Below, piece by piece: positions 18,747-30,940 of a stretch of 64,000 nucleotides of DNA. Under the pieces are notes generated by a model. That model searched no databases. It saw only the letters and a program-made list of their open reading frames with translations, and was not told the origin of the DNA. Origin of the DNA: Bradyrhizobium sp. CCGB01 (GTDB lineage: Bacteria; Pseudomonadota; Alphaproteobacteria; Rhizobiales; Xanthobacteraceae); contig NZ_JANADK010000001.1 in assembly GCF_024199795.1 (NCBI RefSeq), positions 3,348,001 through 3,412,000 on the forward strand, written 5' to 3'. The first letter of the stretch is position 1. Each line of letters opens with the position of its first letter. The position numbers and the translations under genes were made by a program.

Positions 18747-20303
18747 CTATTCCGCGGCTTGAAGCGTGGTCGGCGCCGGGACGAAATCCTCCCGGAAATG
18801 CTTCAATGCGCTGAGCACGGGGTAGGGCGTGAAGCCGCCGAGCGCACAGAGCGAGCCGAATTTCATGGTGTTGCAGAGGTCCTCGACCAGCGCGAGATTT
18901 TCGCTCACGCGCTCGCCGCGAATGATCTTCTCGATGGTCTCGACGCCGCGGGTCGAGCCGATCCGGCACGGCGTGCACTTGCCGCAGGATTCGATGGCGC
19001 AGAATTCCATCGCGAAGCGCGCCTGCCTGCGCATGTCGACGCTGTCGTCGAACACGACGATGCCGCCATGGCCGATCAGGCCGTCGCGGGCCGCGAAGGC
19101 TTCGTAATCGAACGGAGTATCAAAAAGGGCGCGCGGGAAGTAAGCGCCGAGCGGGCCGCCCACCTGCACCGCGCGAACCGGACGGCCCGTGGCCGTCCCG
19201 CCACCGATGTCGTCGACGAGCTCGCCGAGCGTGACGCCGAACGCGGTCTCGAACAGCCCGCCATGGCGGATGTTGCCGGCGAGCTGGATCGGCATCGTGC
19301 CGCGCGAGCGGCCCATGCCGAAATCGGCATAGGCCTTGGCGCCTTCGGCGAGGATGAAGGGGATGGCGGCGAACGACAACACGTTGTTGATGACGGTCGG
19401 CTTGCCGAACAGGCCGTGATGCGCGGGCAGCGGCGGCTTCGCGCGCACCAGGCCGCGGCGGCCTTCGAGGCTTTCCAGCAGCGAGGTCTCCTCGCCGCAA
19501 ACATAGGCGCCGGCGCCGACGCGGACTTCCATATCGAAGCTGTAGGTCGAGCCGCCGATCTTGTCGCCGAGATAGCCGCCGCGCCTTGCCGCCTTGATGG
19601 CTGCATTCATCGCTTCGACCGCATGCGGATATTCGCTGCGGATGTAGATGTAGCCCTTGGTCGCGCCGACCGTGATGCCCGCGGTCGTCATGCCCTCGAT
19701 CACCAGGAAGGGATCGCCTTCCATGATCATGCGGTCGGCGAAGGTGCCGCTGTCGCCTTCGTCGGCGTTGCAGACGATGAACTTGCGGTCGGCCTTGGCC
19801 TGCGCGACGGTCTTCCACTTGATGCCGGTCGGGAAGCCCGCGCCGCCGCGGCCGCGCAGGCCCGATGCGGTGACTTCGTTCAGGATTGCATCCGAGCCGA
19901 GCGACAGCGCGCGCTCGAGGCCCTTGTAACCGCCATGGGCGCGGTAATCGTCGAGCGAGCGCGGGTCGATCACGCCGCAGCGGGCGAAGGTGAGGCGGGT
20001 CTGGCGCTTCAGCCAGGGAATCTCGTCGGTCGCGCCCAGCCGCAGCAGATGCGGCGTATTGCTGGCGAGCGCGTCGAGCAGGGAGGGGACATCGGCCTCG
20101 GTGACCGGGCCGAAGGCGATCCGGCCCTGCGGCGTCGCAACCTCGACCAGTGGCTCCAGCCAGTACATGCCGCGCGAGCCGGTCCTGACGATCTCGACCG
20201 CAACGCCGCGCTTGCTTGCTGCCTGTTCCAGCGCCAGCGCAACCTCGTCGGCGCCAACGGCGACGGCACCCGCATCGCGTGAGACGAATAGACGCATGCT
20301 CAT
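18747..20303 (-). CDS. fdsB: NAD-dependent formate dehydrogenase, beta (FMN/NADH) subunit
   Basis: The 518-aa NuoF-like subunit passes electrons from the cluster chain through FMN to NAD+. An N-terminal thioredoxin-like domain of about 110 residues lacks the usual cysteines. Then come the FMN/NADH-binding glycine-rich region (GLRGRGGAGFPTGIKW) and the segment VCNADEGDSGTF. The C-terminal [4Fe-4S] site is ESCGKCTPCRIG plus a distal cysteine in FGSLCALGG. Its ATG overlaps the fdsG stop (ATGA), so it is translationally coupled to the gamma subunit gene. Confidence 0.96.
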   Translation of the reverse strand: MSMRLFVSRDAGAVAVGADEVALALEQAASKRGVAVEIVRTGSRGMYWLEPLVEVATPQGRIAFGPVTEADVPSLLDALASNTPHLLRLGATDEIPWLKRQTRLTFARCGVIDPRSLDDYRAHGGYKGLERALSLGSDAILNEVTASGLRGRGGAGFPTGIKWKTVAQAKADRKFIVCNADEGDSGTFADRMIMEGDPFLVIEGMTTAGITVGATKGYIYIRSEYPHAVEAMNAAIKAARRGGYLGDKIGGSTYSFDMEVRVGAGAYVCGEETSLLESLEGRRGLVRAKPPLPAHHGLFGKPTVINNVLSFAAIPFILAEGAKAYADFGMGRSRGTMPIQLAGNIRHGGLFETAFGVTLGELVDDIGGGTATGRPVRAVQVGGPLGAYFPRALFDTPFDYEAFAARDGLIGHGGIVVFDDSVDMRRQARFAMEFCAIESCGKCTPCRIGSTRGVETIEKIIRGERVSENLALVEDLCNTMKFGSLCALGGFTPYPVLSALKHFREDFVPAPTTLQAAE

Positions 20304-20776
20304 CGCTGTGCCTCCGCGACCAGCGCATCGAGGCGCTTCTCATCGAGCCGGCCAATGAGGCGGCCGTCGAGCATTGCGGACGGTGCGGTCGCGCACAGCC
20401 CGAGGCAGTAGATCGGCTCCAGCGTGACGCGATCATCGGCCGTCGTCTTGCCGAGCGGCACGCCGAGTTTTGCTTCCGCGCGCGCAGCCAGCGCGTCGCC
20501 GCCCGCAGCCTGACAGGCCTCCGCGCGGCACAGCTTCAGCACATGGCGGCCGGCCGGCTTGTGCCTGAAATCATGATAGAATGTGAAGACGCCATGGACT
20601 TCGGCGCGCGACAGGTTGAGCGCCTGCGCCACCATCGGAATCGCTGCCTCCGGCACGTAGCCGAACGCCTCCTGAAGGGCGTGGAGGATGACGAGCGTCG
20701 CGCCTTCCTGCTTGGCATGTTCGGCGATGATCTCGGCGCCGCGCGTCTCGTCCCAAGGCTCGTAAACCGCTGTCAT
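20300..20776 (-). CDS. fdsG: NAD-dependent formate dehydrogenase, gamma subunit
   Basis: The 158-aa NuoE-like subunit holds one [2Fe-2S] cluster in a thioredoxin-like fold. The four ligands are visible as CRAEAC and CLGLC. It is the first gene of the fdsGBA-fdhD-fdsD operon and is read away from the LysR gene at 21001. The complex would dispose of formate released from oxalate by the frc/oxc pathway elsewhere in the window, generating NADH. Confidence 0.95.
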   Translation of the reverse strand: MTAVYEPWDETRGAEIIAEHAKQEGATLVILHALQEAFGYVPEAAIPMVAQALNLSRAEVHGVFTFYHDFRHKPAGRHVLKLCRAEACQAAGGDALAARAEAKLGVPLGKTTADDRVTLEPIYCLGLCATAPSAMLDGRLIGRLDEKRLDALVAEAQR

Positions 20777-20885
20777 TCTTCGTTCTCAGATTGAGCGTCC
20801 CGACAGCGCAAACTATTTGGAATCGTTCGAAGATCAATAAAGCTGTCTCATGCTGCGATTGCGAATTCAGATCGATTGATGAATG

Positions 20886-20899
20886 CTATCGATCGATAG
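20886..20899. promoter_or_regulatory. 14-bp perfect palindrome between fdsG and lysR
   Basis: CTATCGATCGATAG is its own reverse complement. It sits in the 224-bp divergent control region, about 110 bp from each start codon, and another ATCGATTGAT stretch lies just upstream (about 20869-20880). This is the natural place for the LysR protein to bind and control both directions. The link is inferred from position. Confidence 0.45.
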
Positions 20900-21000
20900 A
20901 GAATGACAATGAAGCAGGTATCGGCTGCCGGTTTTTGCGTGTTGGTGCAGGGCTGCCGTGCTAGCTTGCATGCCACGAAGGAATTCGAGGGGACGGCCGG

Positions 21001-21894
21001 TTGATCGACAAGCTTGAACTGCTGCTGGCGCTGGCGAAGGAACGGCATTTTGGACGCGCGGCAGAGGTCTGCGGCGTGACGCAACCGACGATGTCGACCG
21101 GGCTCAAGCAGCTCGAGGAGATCCTCGGCGTGATGCTGGTCCAGCGCGGCTCCCGCTTCCAGGGTTTTACCCCCGAGGGCGAGCGGGCGCTGGATTGGGC
21201 GCGGCGGATCGTGGGCGATGCCCGCGCCATGCGCGACGAGATCAACGGGCTGAAGCACCAGCTCTCCGGCGAAATCCGCATCGCGGCGATCCCGACCGTG
21301 CTCGGTATGGTCGCCCAGCTGACGACGCCGTTCCGCGCCAAGCATCCCGAGGTGCGCTTCCGCATCCAGTCCACGACCTCGTCAGAGGTGCTGGGGCTGC
21401 TCGAAAATCTCGAGGTCGATGCGGGGCTGACCTATATCGAGAACGAGCCGATCGGCAAGGTGCGGACCATTCCGCTCTACAACGAGAGCTATCGCCTGCT
21501 GACCGCGCCGGATGGAATGTTCGGCGATCGCGAGACGGTGACGTGGAAGGAGGTCGGCCAGGTGCCGCTGTGCCTGCTGACGCCCGACATGCAGAACCGC
21601 CGCATCATCGACCGCGCGCTTCGCTCGGTCGGCGCGGAGGCGACGCCAACCCTGACCTCGAACTCGCTGCTCGTGCTGTTCACGCACGTGAAGACGGGGC
21701 GCTGGGCGAGCGTGATGCCGGCCAAGCTTGCCGAGACGCTCGGCCTGTCCGACACGGTGCGCTCGATCCCGATCACCGATCCCGACGTCAATTACAGCAT
21801 CGGCATGGTGATCCCGCAGCGCGATCCGATGACGCCGCTGATCGCGGCGCTGGTCCATGTCGCCCGCGAAGTGGCGCCGTCGCTGCAGCTGTAG
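21001..21894 (+). CDS. LysR-family regulator, probably of the fds operon
   Basis: The 297-aa protein starts with a TTG at 21001 preceded by GAGGGG. The N-terminal winged helix-turn-helix (residues 1-60) contains HFGRAAEVCGVTQPTMSTGL. A LysR substrate domain follows (about 88-295) with the usual alternating fold. Divergent transcription from the formate dehydrogenase operon and the palindrome between them suggest that it controls fds expression, with formate or a related small acid as effector. That is context-based inference; the sequence alone does not give the ligand. Confidence 0.88.
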   Translation: MIDKLELLLALAKERHFGRAAEVCGVTQPTMSTGLKQLEEILGVMLVQRGSRFQGFTPEGERALDWARRIVGDARAMRDEINGLKHQLSGEIRIAAIPTVLGMVAQLTTPFRAKHPEVRFRIQSTTSSEVLGLLENLEVDAGLTYIENEPIGKVRTIPLYNESYRLLTAPDGMFGDRETVTWKEVGQVPLCLLTPDMQNRRIIDRALRSVGAEATPTLTSNSLLVLFTHVKTGRWASVMPAKLAETLGLSDTVRSIPITDPDVNYSIGMVIPQRDPMTPLIAALVHVAREVAPSLQL

Positions 21895-21920
21895 GGGCCA
21901 AGGCGGGAGGGCCCGAGCAA

Positions 21921-22099
21921 GCGCCTCGTCCTTCGAGACGATCGCGGAGCCTGTCATCGGGCCGCGCTTTGCGCGGACCCGGTGGCGGTCCTCAGGATGA
22001 GGCTCCGTTGTATCGGTGTTCGTTGAAACTGCTGCTGCGTTCTCTGGCCCTCATCCTGAGGGCCCGCCGGAGGCGGGCGTCTCGAAGGATGGCCGCAGG
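21921..22099. repeat. Interspersed palindromic repeat, family A, copy 1
   Basis: A structured intergenic element that opens with GCGCCTCGTCCTTCGAGACG and closes with its near complement GCGTCTCGAAGGATGG. Internal arms are CCTCAGGATGAGG and CTCATCCTGAGG. The same element occurs at 42934-43074. Such multi-arm hairpin repeats are common in Bradyrhizobium intergenic DNA. There is no coding content. Confidence 0.8.
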
Positions 22100-22117
22100 C
22101 GAGCTTCTTGCCGTGCT

Positions 22118-24448
<2,331 letters not shown>

Positions 24449-24674
24449 GCCTTCGGCCCCCTGAAACCTGCTTGCAACTGAAGCTCGGAAGCAGCCCCAC
24501 ATCGCTTCCGAATCATGTCCGATTTGAATCCAGTTTTCGCAGGCTGTCGAGAGTCAACGAATCGTTAACGCGAATTTATTCTTATCCAACGGGCAGTTCG
24601 CGCATCGCGCGGCCGCAAACTTGCGTGCGCGGCGAGTCCGAAACGAGAACGTGTGACTCCGCGCACATTCTGGA

Positions 24675-26066
24675 TCACGCGCGCGGCGGTTCGGCGTGAC
24701 TGATCACGCGCTTCACGCTCGGGAACGCGCGGCGCAGCGCGCGCTCGATCGCGTCGACATGCTCGTGCACCTTGATGACGCTCATCGACGGCTCGCCGCG
24801 GCAGTGGAAGTTGACGATCTCGCCGGCGTCGGTGTTGCGGACGCGGACATTGTGGATGTCGTGGATCTCGCTGCCGGCGGCAAATTCCGTCAGGGCGGAG
24901 GCGATCGCCTGCACCCGTTCCGGCACCGCGTCGACCCCGAACGGCAGTTCCGGTTCCAGCGGCTCGATGTGGACGTCGACCTCGACGTCCGCGCCGAACT
25001 CCTCCTGGATGTTGCGCTCCAGCGTGTTGGCGATGTCGTGGGCGGCGTCGAGCCGCATCCCGGCGTCGACCTCGAGGTCGATGCCGACGATCAGCTTGGC
25101 GCCCAGATCCCGCACTGTGCCCAGATCGTGCACCGTGACGTGGTGGATGGCGAGACCCGAATTGTGCGCGATCACCATGATCCGGTCGCGTACGGTCTCG
25201 TTGTCGCGCGCGACGGGCACGGCAGTGAAGGTGAGGTCGGCGTCGCCGAATGCTCTGTCGACGGCCGCCTGCGCCTTGCGCTTGATCTCCTCGACGCGGT
25301 CGATCGGATAGGTCCGCGGCACCTTCGCGATGGCGTCGATGAAGGTGGTCGCTCCCACCATGCGCACCCGCAGCCGTTCGACGCCGATCACGCCGGGGAC
25401 GCTGCGGATCGCGGCCGTGGCCTTCTGCTGCGCGCCCTCGGGGGCGCGATCGACCAGGGTCTCCACGGTCGACCCGGCCATGCGCAGGCCGAGCAGGGCG
25501 ATCATCACGGCAACGGCGGCGGCGGCCGCCGCGTCGCCCCACCAGAAGCCGAGGGCGGCGAGGATCAGGCCCGCGATCACGGCGAACGAGCCCATCACGT
25601 CGGAGGCGAAATGCAGCGCGTCGGCGGCGAGCGCCTGGCTGCGCGTCTCCCGCGCGGCGCGGTGCAGGGCGCGGGCGCGCCACAGGTTCACGACGATGTC
25701 GATCACCAGCACCACGAACGGCACGGCCGAGATCGTCGGCGGCGCGGTTCCCTCGCGCAGGCGGCTATAGGATTCGACCAGGATGCCGCCGGCGAGCACG
25801 TAGAGCAGGGCGGTGACACCGAGCGCGGAGATGCTCTCCAGCTTGCCGTGGCCGTAATGGTGCTCCTCGTCCGCCGGCTTGTCGGAGACCCGCACCACCG
25901 CCCAGGTGATGATGGTCGCGACCAGGTCGATCGAGGAATGCAGGGCCTCGGAGATCAGCGCGAGCGAGCCGATCGCGATCCCGACCGCGAACTTGGCCGC
26001 CGCCATGCCGCCGCTGGCGAAGATCGAGATGGCCGCGACCGAGGTTTTGTTGTGCTGGGAAGTCAT
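24675..26066 (-). CDS. Cation diffusion facilitator (CDF) metal transporter
   Basis: Exports divalent metal ions (Zn, Co, Fe, Mn or Cd) by proton exchange at the inner membrane. The 463-aa protein has six membrane helices in the first about 210 residues, with the metal-site motifs HSSID (helix II) and HFASD (helix V). It also has HHYGHGK, typical of the loop after helix II. The cytoplasmic part is longer than usual, with two successive alpha-beta metal-chaperone-like domains up to residue 463. Metal specificity cannot be read from the sequence. It is monocistronic. Confidence 0.92.
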   Translation of the reverse strand: MTSQHNKTSVAAISIFASGGMAAAKFAVGIAIGSLALISEALHSSIDLVATIITWAVVRVSDKPADEEHHYGHGKLESISALGVTALLYVLAGGILVESYSRLREGTAPPTISAVPFVVLVIDIVVNLWRARALHRAARETRSQALAADALHFASDVMGSFAVIAGLILAALGFWWGDAAAAAAVAVMIALLGLRMAGSTVETLVDRAPEGAQQKATAAIRSVPGVIGVERLRVRMVGATTFIDAIAKVPRTYPIDRVEEIKRKAQAAVDRAFGDADLTFTAVPVARDNETVRDRIMVIAHNSGLAIHHVTVHDLGTVRDLGAKLIVGIDLEVDAGMRLDAAHDIANTLERNIQEEFGADVEVDVHIEPLEPELPFGVDAVPERVQAIASALTEFAAGSEIHDIHNVRVRNTDAGEIVNFHCRGEPSMSVIKVHEHVDAIERALRRAFPSVKRVISHAEPPRA

Positions 26067-26197
26067 CGCGGGGATTTAGCAGCCTAAGAGCGAACATCAA
26101 GCGACGATCCACAGCTATAGTCGCGAGTGAGTTGCAGGAGCGAAGCTATTGCGAATGCTTCCGAATTGAAGGGTAGCTCCCTGCCACGCGCTAGGTC

Positions 26198-26290
26198 TCG
26201 TAGGGTGGGCAAAGGCGCAAAGCGCCGTGCCCACGTTCTTCCGTGATGGTTACAGATCGTGGGCACGCTTCCGCTTTGCCCACCCTACGA
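26198..26290. repeat. Interspersed palindromic repeat, family B
   Basis: TCGTAGGGTGGGCAAAG at 26198-26214 is exactly complementary to CTTTGCCCACCCTACGA at 26274-26290. Inside it, CGTGCCCACG and CGTGGGCACG form a second arm pair. It is a large cruciform-type element between convergent or independent genes, of a kind repeated throughout Bradyrhizobium genomes; only this copy was noticed here. Confidence 0.8.
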
Positions 26291-26310
26291 CACCGTCGCC
26301 TTGGTGGCCC

Positions 26311-27282
26311 CTACGGCACCGTCACGACGATCTTCCCCAGATGCTTGTTCGCCTCCATGTGCTCGAACGCCTTGTCGATGTCGTCGAACGCATAGACCTT
26401 GTCGATCGGCAGTTGCAGCTTTCGCGCTTCCACCGCACTCCAGATATCCTTGCGAACCTCTTCAAAAATCTCGCGGACCTCCTCGATGGTGCGGGTGCGG
26501 AAGGTGACGCCGACATAGTCGATGCGGCGCGCGGCATGCAGGTCGAAGTTGAAGTCGGCATGGGTGCCGCCGAGCCGGCCGACATTGACGATGCGGCCCT
26601 TGACCCTGGTGGCGGCGAGGTTCTGGCTCGCGACCTTGCCGGAGACCTGGTCGACGATGAGATCGACGCCTTCGCCGCCGGTCGCCTTCAGCACCTCGTC
26701 CACCCATTTGGGATCGGAGGAGTCGACCGCGAGGTCGGCGCCGTACTCCTTCAGCCGGCCGCGGCGATAGGCATCGGTCGAGGAGCCGATCACGAGCCTG
26801 GCGCCCTTCAGCTTGGCGATCTGCATCGCCATCAGGCCGACGCCGGAGCTGGCACCCTGGATCAGCACGGCTTGGCCAGGCTGCACGCCGCCGACCATGA
26901 CGACGGCGTTGTACATAGTCGCGAGCGCGACCGGGAGGGTGGCGGCTTCCTCGAAGTTCATGTTCGAGGACGCGCGGAACAGCCGGCCGTGATCGGCGAG
27001 TGTGTACTCGGCGAAGGCGGCGCCGCCCGAGCCCATGACGCGATCGCCGACCTTCACCCCCTTCGCATCCGGTCCGAGCTCGGCGACCTCACCGGCCCAT
27101 TCCATGCCGAGCACGGTGCCGACGCCGCCGGCCGCGCCGTGGGCGTGGCCCTTGCGCATGCCGGTGTCGGCGCGATTGAGGCCACAGGCGCGGACACGGA
27201 CCAGCACCTGCGTGCCTTTGGGCTTTGGTTGAGCGACGTCGGAAATCCTAGCGCCGTCAGGGCCGTAGACATAAGCCTTCAT
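26311..27282 (-). CDS. Zinc-independent quinone oxidoreductase / MDR-family NADPH reductase
   Basis: A 323-aa medium-chain reductase of the quinone oxidoreductase type. The N-terminal GroES-like domain has VRACGLNRADTGMRKG. The Rossmann domain has the nucleotide-binding motif GASSGVGLMAMQIAK. The cysteine and histidine zinc ligands of alcohol dehydrogenases are absent, which points to an NADPH-dependent quinone or enone reductase. It lies 25 bp after the nitronate monooxygenase gene on the same strand, so the two are probably cotranscribed. The substrate is not known. Confidence 0.85.
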   Translation of the reverse strand: MKAYVYGPDGARISDVAQPKPKGTQVLVRVRACGLNRADTGMRKGHAHGAAGGVGTVLGMEWAGEVAELGPDAKGVKVGDRVMGSGGAAFAEYTLADHGRLFRASSNMNFEEAATLPVALATMYNAVVMVGGVQPGQAVLIQGASSGVGLMAMQIAKLKGARLVIGSSTDAYRRGRLKEYGADLAVDSSDPKWVDEVLKATGGEGVDLIVDQVSGKVASQNLAATRVKGRIVNVGRLGGTHADFNFDLHAARRIDYVGVTFRTRTIEEVREIFEEVRKDIWSAVEARKLQLPIDKVYAFDDIDKAFEHMEANKHLGKIVVTVP

Positions 27283-27307
27283 GAATTACTCTCGCTTCTT
27301 GCAGTGA

Positions 27308-28381
<1,074 letters not shown>

Positions 28382-28496
28382 CTATCAGCGGGGACGTGCG
28401 GTGAGGGCGGGGCGTCATGCGAGGGATGAGCGAGATTCCGCAGGGCGGATAATTCGGGTGCGTGTTGCCCTTGGTGCAGTTCTTTCCTCGAACTCC

Positions 28497-28610
28497 GCCG
28501 TCATACCCCGCGAAAGCGGGGTATCCAGTACGCCGCGGCTTCTCGGTTCTAGCCGAGCTGTCTCTGGAATACTGGATTGCCCGCTTTCGCGGGCAATGAC
28601 ACCGAGTATG
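28497..28610. repeat. Interspersed palindromic repeat, family C
   Basis: A composite hairpin element. ACCCCGCGAAAGCGGGGT and GCCCGCTTTCGCGGGC are each self-complementary. GTATCCAGTA at 28521-28530 pairs imperfectly with TACTGGATTG at 28570-28579. CTCGGTTCTAGCCGAG forms the centre. It fills most of the 317-bp gap between the nitronate monooxygenase and a secreted protein; the rest of that gap shows nothing. Elements of this type are abundant in Bradyrhizobium. Confidence 0.8.
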
Positions 28611-28620
28611 GAGCGAACCG

Positions 28621-29271
28621 CTACTCCGCCGACAGCCGCACCATCTGGCGGCCACCGTTCATTTCCTTGAGGCTGTTGACGAAGTTTTCCGGACGCTGCC
28701 AGCGGTAGGGGACCTTCAATCCCATGAACTCGGCGATGTCGCCAATGAAGCCGGTGCAGTTGGTGGTTTCGGCGTTCCAGACCGGCGAGCTTGCCTGCAA
28801 TTTCTTGATGTAGGCGAACACGCGCTTGGCGTCGGCTTCGCTCAGATAGACGCGGTAGTTTGCGGTCAGATAGTCCGGATCGAGATCGCCGTAGCTCGCG
28901 CCGGTCTCGGATGGCACCCAGGTGAGGTGACCGAGCACGTAGGCCCAGGTGTCGCCGGCCGGCGTCAGGCCCGCGACCTCGACGGCGCGCTCGCTGGTCT
29001 TGCCGTACCAGACGAACGCATGGCCCCAGCTTGCCGCCGTCCGCGCGCGGAAGTCGACGTAATAGGGACCTTTCTCCGCGCGCGCGACGGAGCGCCGCGT
29101 CGATTGCGGCGCCGGTCGTGAGGCGGTGTCGGCCGTGGCAAGCGCATTGGCATCGGCAACGCGCTTGTTCGCTTCGTGGGCCGAGGCTGAGGGTGACGTG
29201 CACGCGATCATGGCCGCGAGCGCGAATCCCGCAAGGATGCAGGATCCCGATCGATCAGGTTTGTTCTTCAC
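28621..29271 (-). CDS. Exported protein, possible permuted NlpC/P60 (LRAT-like) hydrolase
   Basis: The 216-aa protein starts MKNKPDRSGS and has a signal sequence (hydrophobic about residues 11-24) that may be cut after ASA at 29-31. A weak lipobox ending in Cys24 is the alternative. The mature part has His84 in SWGHAFVWYG and Asn171-Cys172 in TTNCTGFIGDIAEFMG. A histidine ahead of an NC-x-x-F motif is the arrangement seen in circularly permuted NlpC/P60 and LRAT-type cysteine enzymes. This is a structural hypothesis from motif order, not a confirmed family match. The 5' neighbour is a tiny secreted PIGK-repeat protein on the same strand. Confidence 0.7.
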   Translation of the reverse strand: MKNKPDRSGSCILAGFALAAMIACTSPSASAHEANKRVADANALATADTASRPAPQSTRRSVARAEKGPYYVDFRARTAASWGHAFVWYGKTSERAVEVAGLTPAGDTWAYVLGHLTWVPSETGASYGDLDPDYLTANYRVYLSEADAKRVFAYIKKLQASSPVWNAETTNCTGFIGDIAEFMGLKVPYRWQRPENFVNSLKEMNGGRQMVRLSAE

Positions 29272-29330
29272 GCTGTGCCCCCTCGACTGTCGGCCGCTTA
29301 CGCAATTGTCTTGCGCGTATTTCCGTGCGC

Positions 29331-29528
29331 TCAGTAGCGCGCAGCGACCGGGCCGGGCGCCTTGCCGATCGGGGCCTTTCCAATCGGGCTCTTGCCAATC
29401 GGCATCTTGCCGATCGGGGGCTGCGCCGCCGGATAGGCGGGCACCGGCTGGCGGCGCGGCAGATCCGCGGCGTTCGCAGCCGTCACCAGAGCAAGCGTGG
29501 CACCCAGAGCAATTACAATCTTCTTCAC
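29331..29528 (-). CDS. Small secreted protein with PIGK pentapeptide repeats (65 aa)
   Basis: The start is a GTG at 29528 behind an AGGGGT sequence. A classic signal peptide (MKKIVIALGATLALVTAANA) is followed by a mature region of about 45 residues. The mature region has tandem pentapeptides PIGKM, PIGKS, PIGKA, PIGKA and a final PG. The repeat is visible in the DNA as about 15-bp units. No known domain is present. The basic, Pro/Gly-rich repeat suggests an extended peptide that could bind an anionic polymer; this is speculation. Signal peptide quality and the codon pattern support a real gene. Confidence 0.7.
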   Translation of the reverse strand: MKKIVIALGATLALVTAANAADLPRRQPVPAYPAAQPPIGKMPIGKSPIGKAPIGKAPGPVAARY

Positions 29529-29707
29529 AGTGATACCCCTAGAAGGTTTGGTCCAAACACGGCACAGCCGTGCCCCCCAGACACGCTCACAGAAGGGCGG
29601 CGGAATGCGTCCAAGTTGCGGCGCGCGCGGGACAAGTTGGCGGCATATCTCGGGCGTACGCAGATATGATGTGTCTGGATGTTTCGGGGCGGGGTGGACG
29701 TCGGTGC

Positions 29708-29790
29708 CGTAGCCCGGATGAGCGAAGCGATATCCGGGAGTGCTCGCGGAGACATCCGTCCCGGATGTCGCTTCGCTCATCCGGGCTACG
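29708..29790. repeat. Interspersed palindromic repeat, family D
   Basis: CGTAGCCCGGATGAGCGAAG at 29708-29727 is complementary to CTTCGCTCATCCGGGCTACG at 29771-29790. The arms extend inward to ATCCGGGA / TCCCGGAT, giving a long hairpin with a short central loop. A degenerate half of a similar element (CGCCCGGATGGAGCGACG) is seen near 31385-31402. Confidence 0.8.
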
Positions 29791-29803
29791 AGATCATTTG
29801 TTC

Positions 29804-30940
29804 TCACCCGATCCGGTTCAGGCCGTTCCTGATCGTCGCGAAGATGCCGCCGATGTCCTTGCGCAAGGCATCGAGCGCGTTGAAATTGTCGAAGATGCGG
29901 GCGAGGCGGTCCTCGACCTCGCGCTTGCTCTTGGCGAGTGCATCGACGCGCGAGGCGAGGGTGACGTCGCCGCTTCCCTCGATCTCGCCGACGGTTTTGG
30001 CCAGGAGATCGCGCGTGGCGCCGACCTCCGCGATCAGGGCCTCGATGCCGAACACCGGCGCGTTCAGCGGGACGAGATCGGCCTGCGATTTCGACAGCTC
30101 CGTCTTGAAGGCGTTCAGCGTTGCCAGCGTCTCCTGCAGCGCGCCGAGGCGCTGGCGTGACTGGAGGACGAAATCGTTCAGCGCGTTCTGGCGTTCCGCA
30201 AGCGTCTTGCCTTCGGGATCTGTCTCGATGTCGGCGAGCGAGCGTTCGAGCTGGGCCTGGCGCTGGCCGAGCTCCTCGAAGTCGAGGCGGATCGCTTTCA
30301 GGATGTTGAAGCTGTCGTCGATGCGGGCAAGGCGCTGCTCGATCTCGATCTTGTTCTTCGAGAGCGTCTCGACGCGGGTGCCGAGCGGCACCTCGCCGCC
30401 GGTCTCGAGCTCGTCGATGCTCTTGGCCAGGCGGTCATGGCTGAGGCCGAGCTCGCTCATCAGGGCATTGATGCCGGCGTCCGGCGAGCGTAGCGGCGCC
30501 AACTCGGCGTGGGATTTCGCCAGGTCTTCCTTGTACTGGTTGAGGGTCACGAAAGTGTCCTGGACCGCATTGACCCGCGACAGCAGCGCCGATACGTCGC
30601 GCGCCACGTCTTTCAGGCGGTCGGCGAGGTTGTTCTTGCGGTCGTCGGTCTCAAGGTCGAGTAGCGAGCGTTCGAGCTGGTTCTGGCGGTCGCGGATCTC
30701 CGTGAAAACAGGTTCGACCGCGCGGCGCTGGTCGGCGACCTTGCCGACCATCTCTCGCACCCCCTGTTGGCGCCGGCGGATCTCGGCGAGCTGATCGTGC
30801 ATGTCGGTGGATTCGTTGCGGCCCTGCTGGAGCAAAGCGCGCTGCTCGGTCTCGCTCAGCTTGTCATGGAGCGCGGAGACGGCCTGCCGGGGATCGCTCT
30901 CGATCAGGTGCTGGACGGTGGCGTCGAGGTTGCAGGGCAT
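29804..30940 (-). CDS. Long coiled-coil protein (378 aa), possibly the C-terminal part of a split gene
   Basis: Unrecognised, almost entirely alpha-helical and coiled-coil. The helices show an internal repeat: a block of about 110 residues containing QLERSLLDLETDDRKNNLAD and LSRVNAVQDTFVTL recurs as QLERSLADIETDPEGKTLAE and LGALQETLATL. The ATG at 30940 is the first methionine. The open frame of the overlapping upstream gene (30864-31205) leads directly into this region one base out of phase. That gene carries the membrane anchor such a protein would be expected to have. The downstream end abuts repeat D. Confidence 0.7.
   Translation of the reverse strand: MPCNLDATVQHLIESDPRQAVSALHDKLSETEQRALLQQGRNESTDMHDQLAEIRRRQQGVREMVGKVADQRRAVEPVFTEIRDRQNQLERSLLDLETDDRKNNLADRLKDVARDVSALLSRVNAVQDTFVTLNQYKEDLAKSHAELAPLRSPDAGINALMSELGLSHDRLAKSIDELETGGEVPLGTRVETLSKNKIEIEQRLARIDDSFNILKAIRLDFEELGQRQAQLERSLADIETDPEGKTLAERQNALNDFVLQSRQRLGALQETLATLNAFKTELSKSQADLVPLNAPVFGIEALIAEVGATRDLLAKTVGEIEGSGDVTLASRVDALAKSKREVEDRLARIFDNFNALDALRKDIGGIFATIRNGLNRIG

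Noticed and set aside
16172..18814. 880-codon ORF antisense to fdsA
   Set aside because: Mirror frame of a well-supported gene in high-GC DNA; its translation is Ala/Gly/Arg/His-rich without domains.
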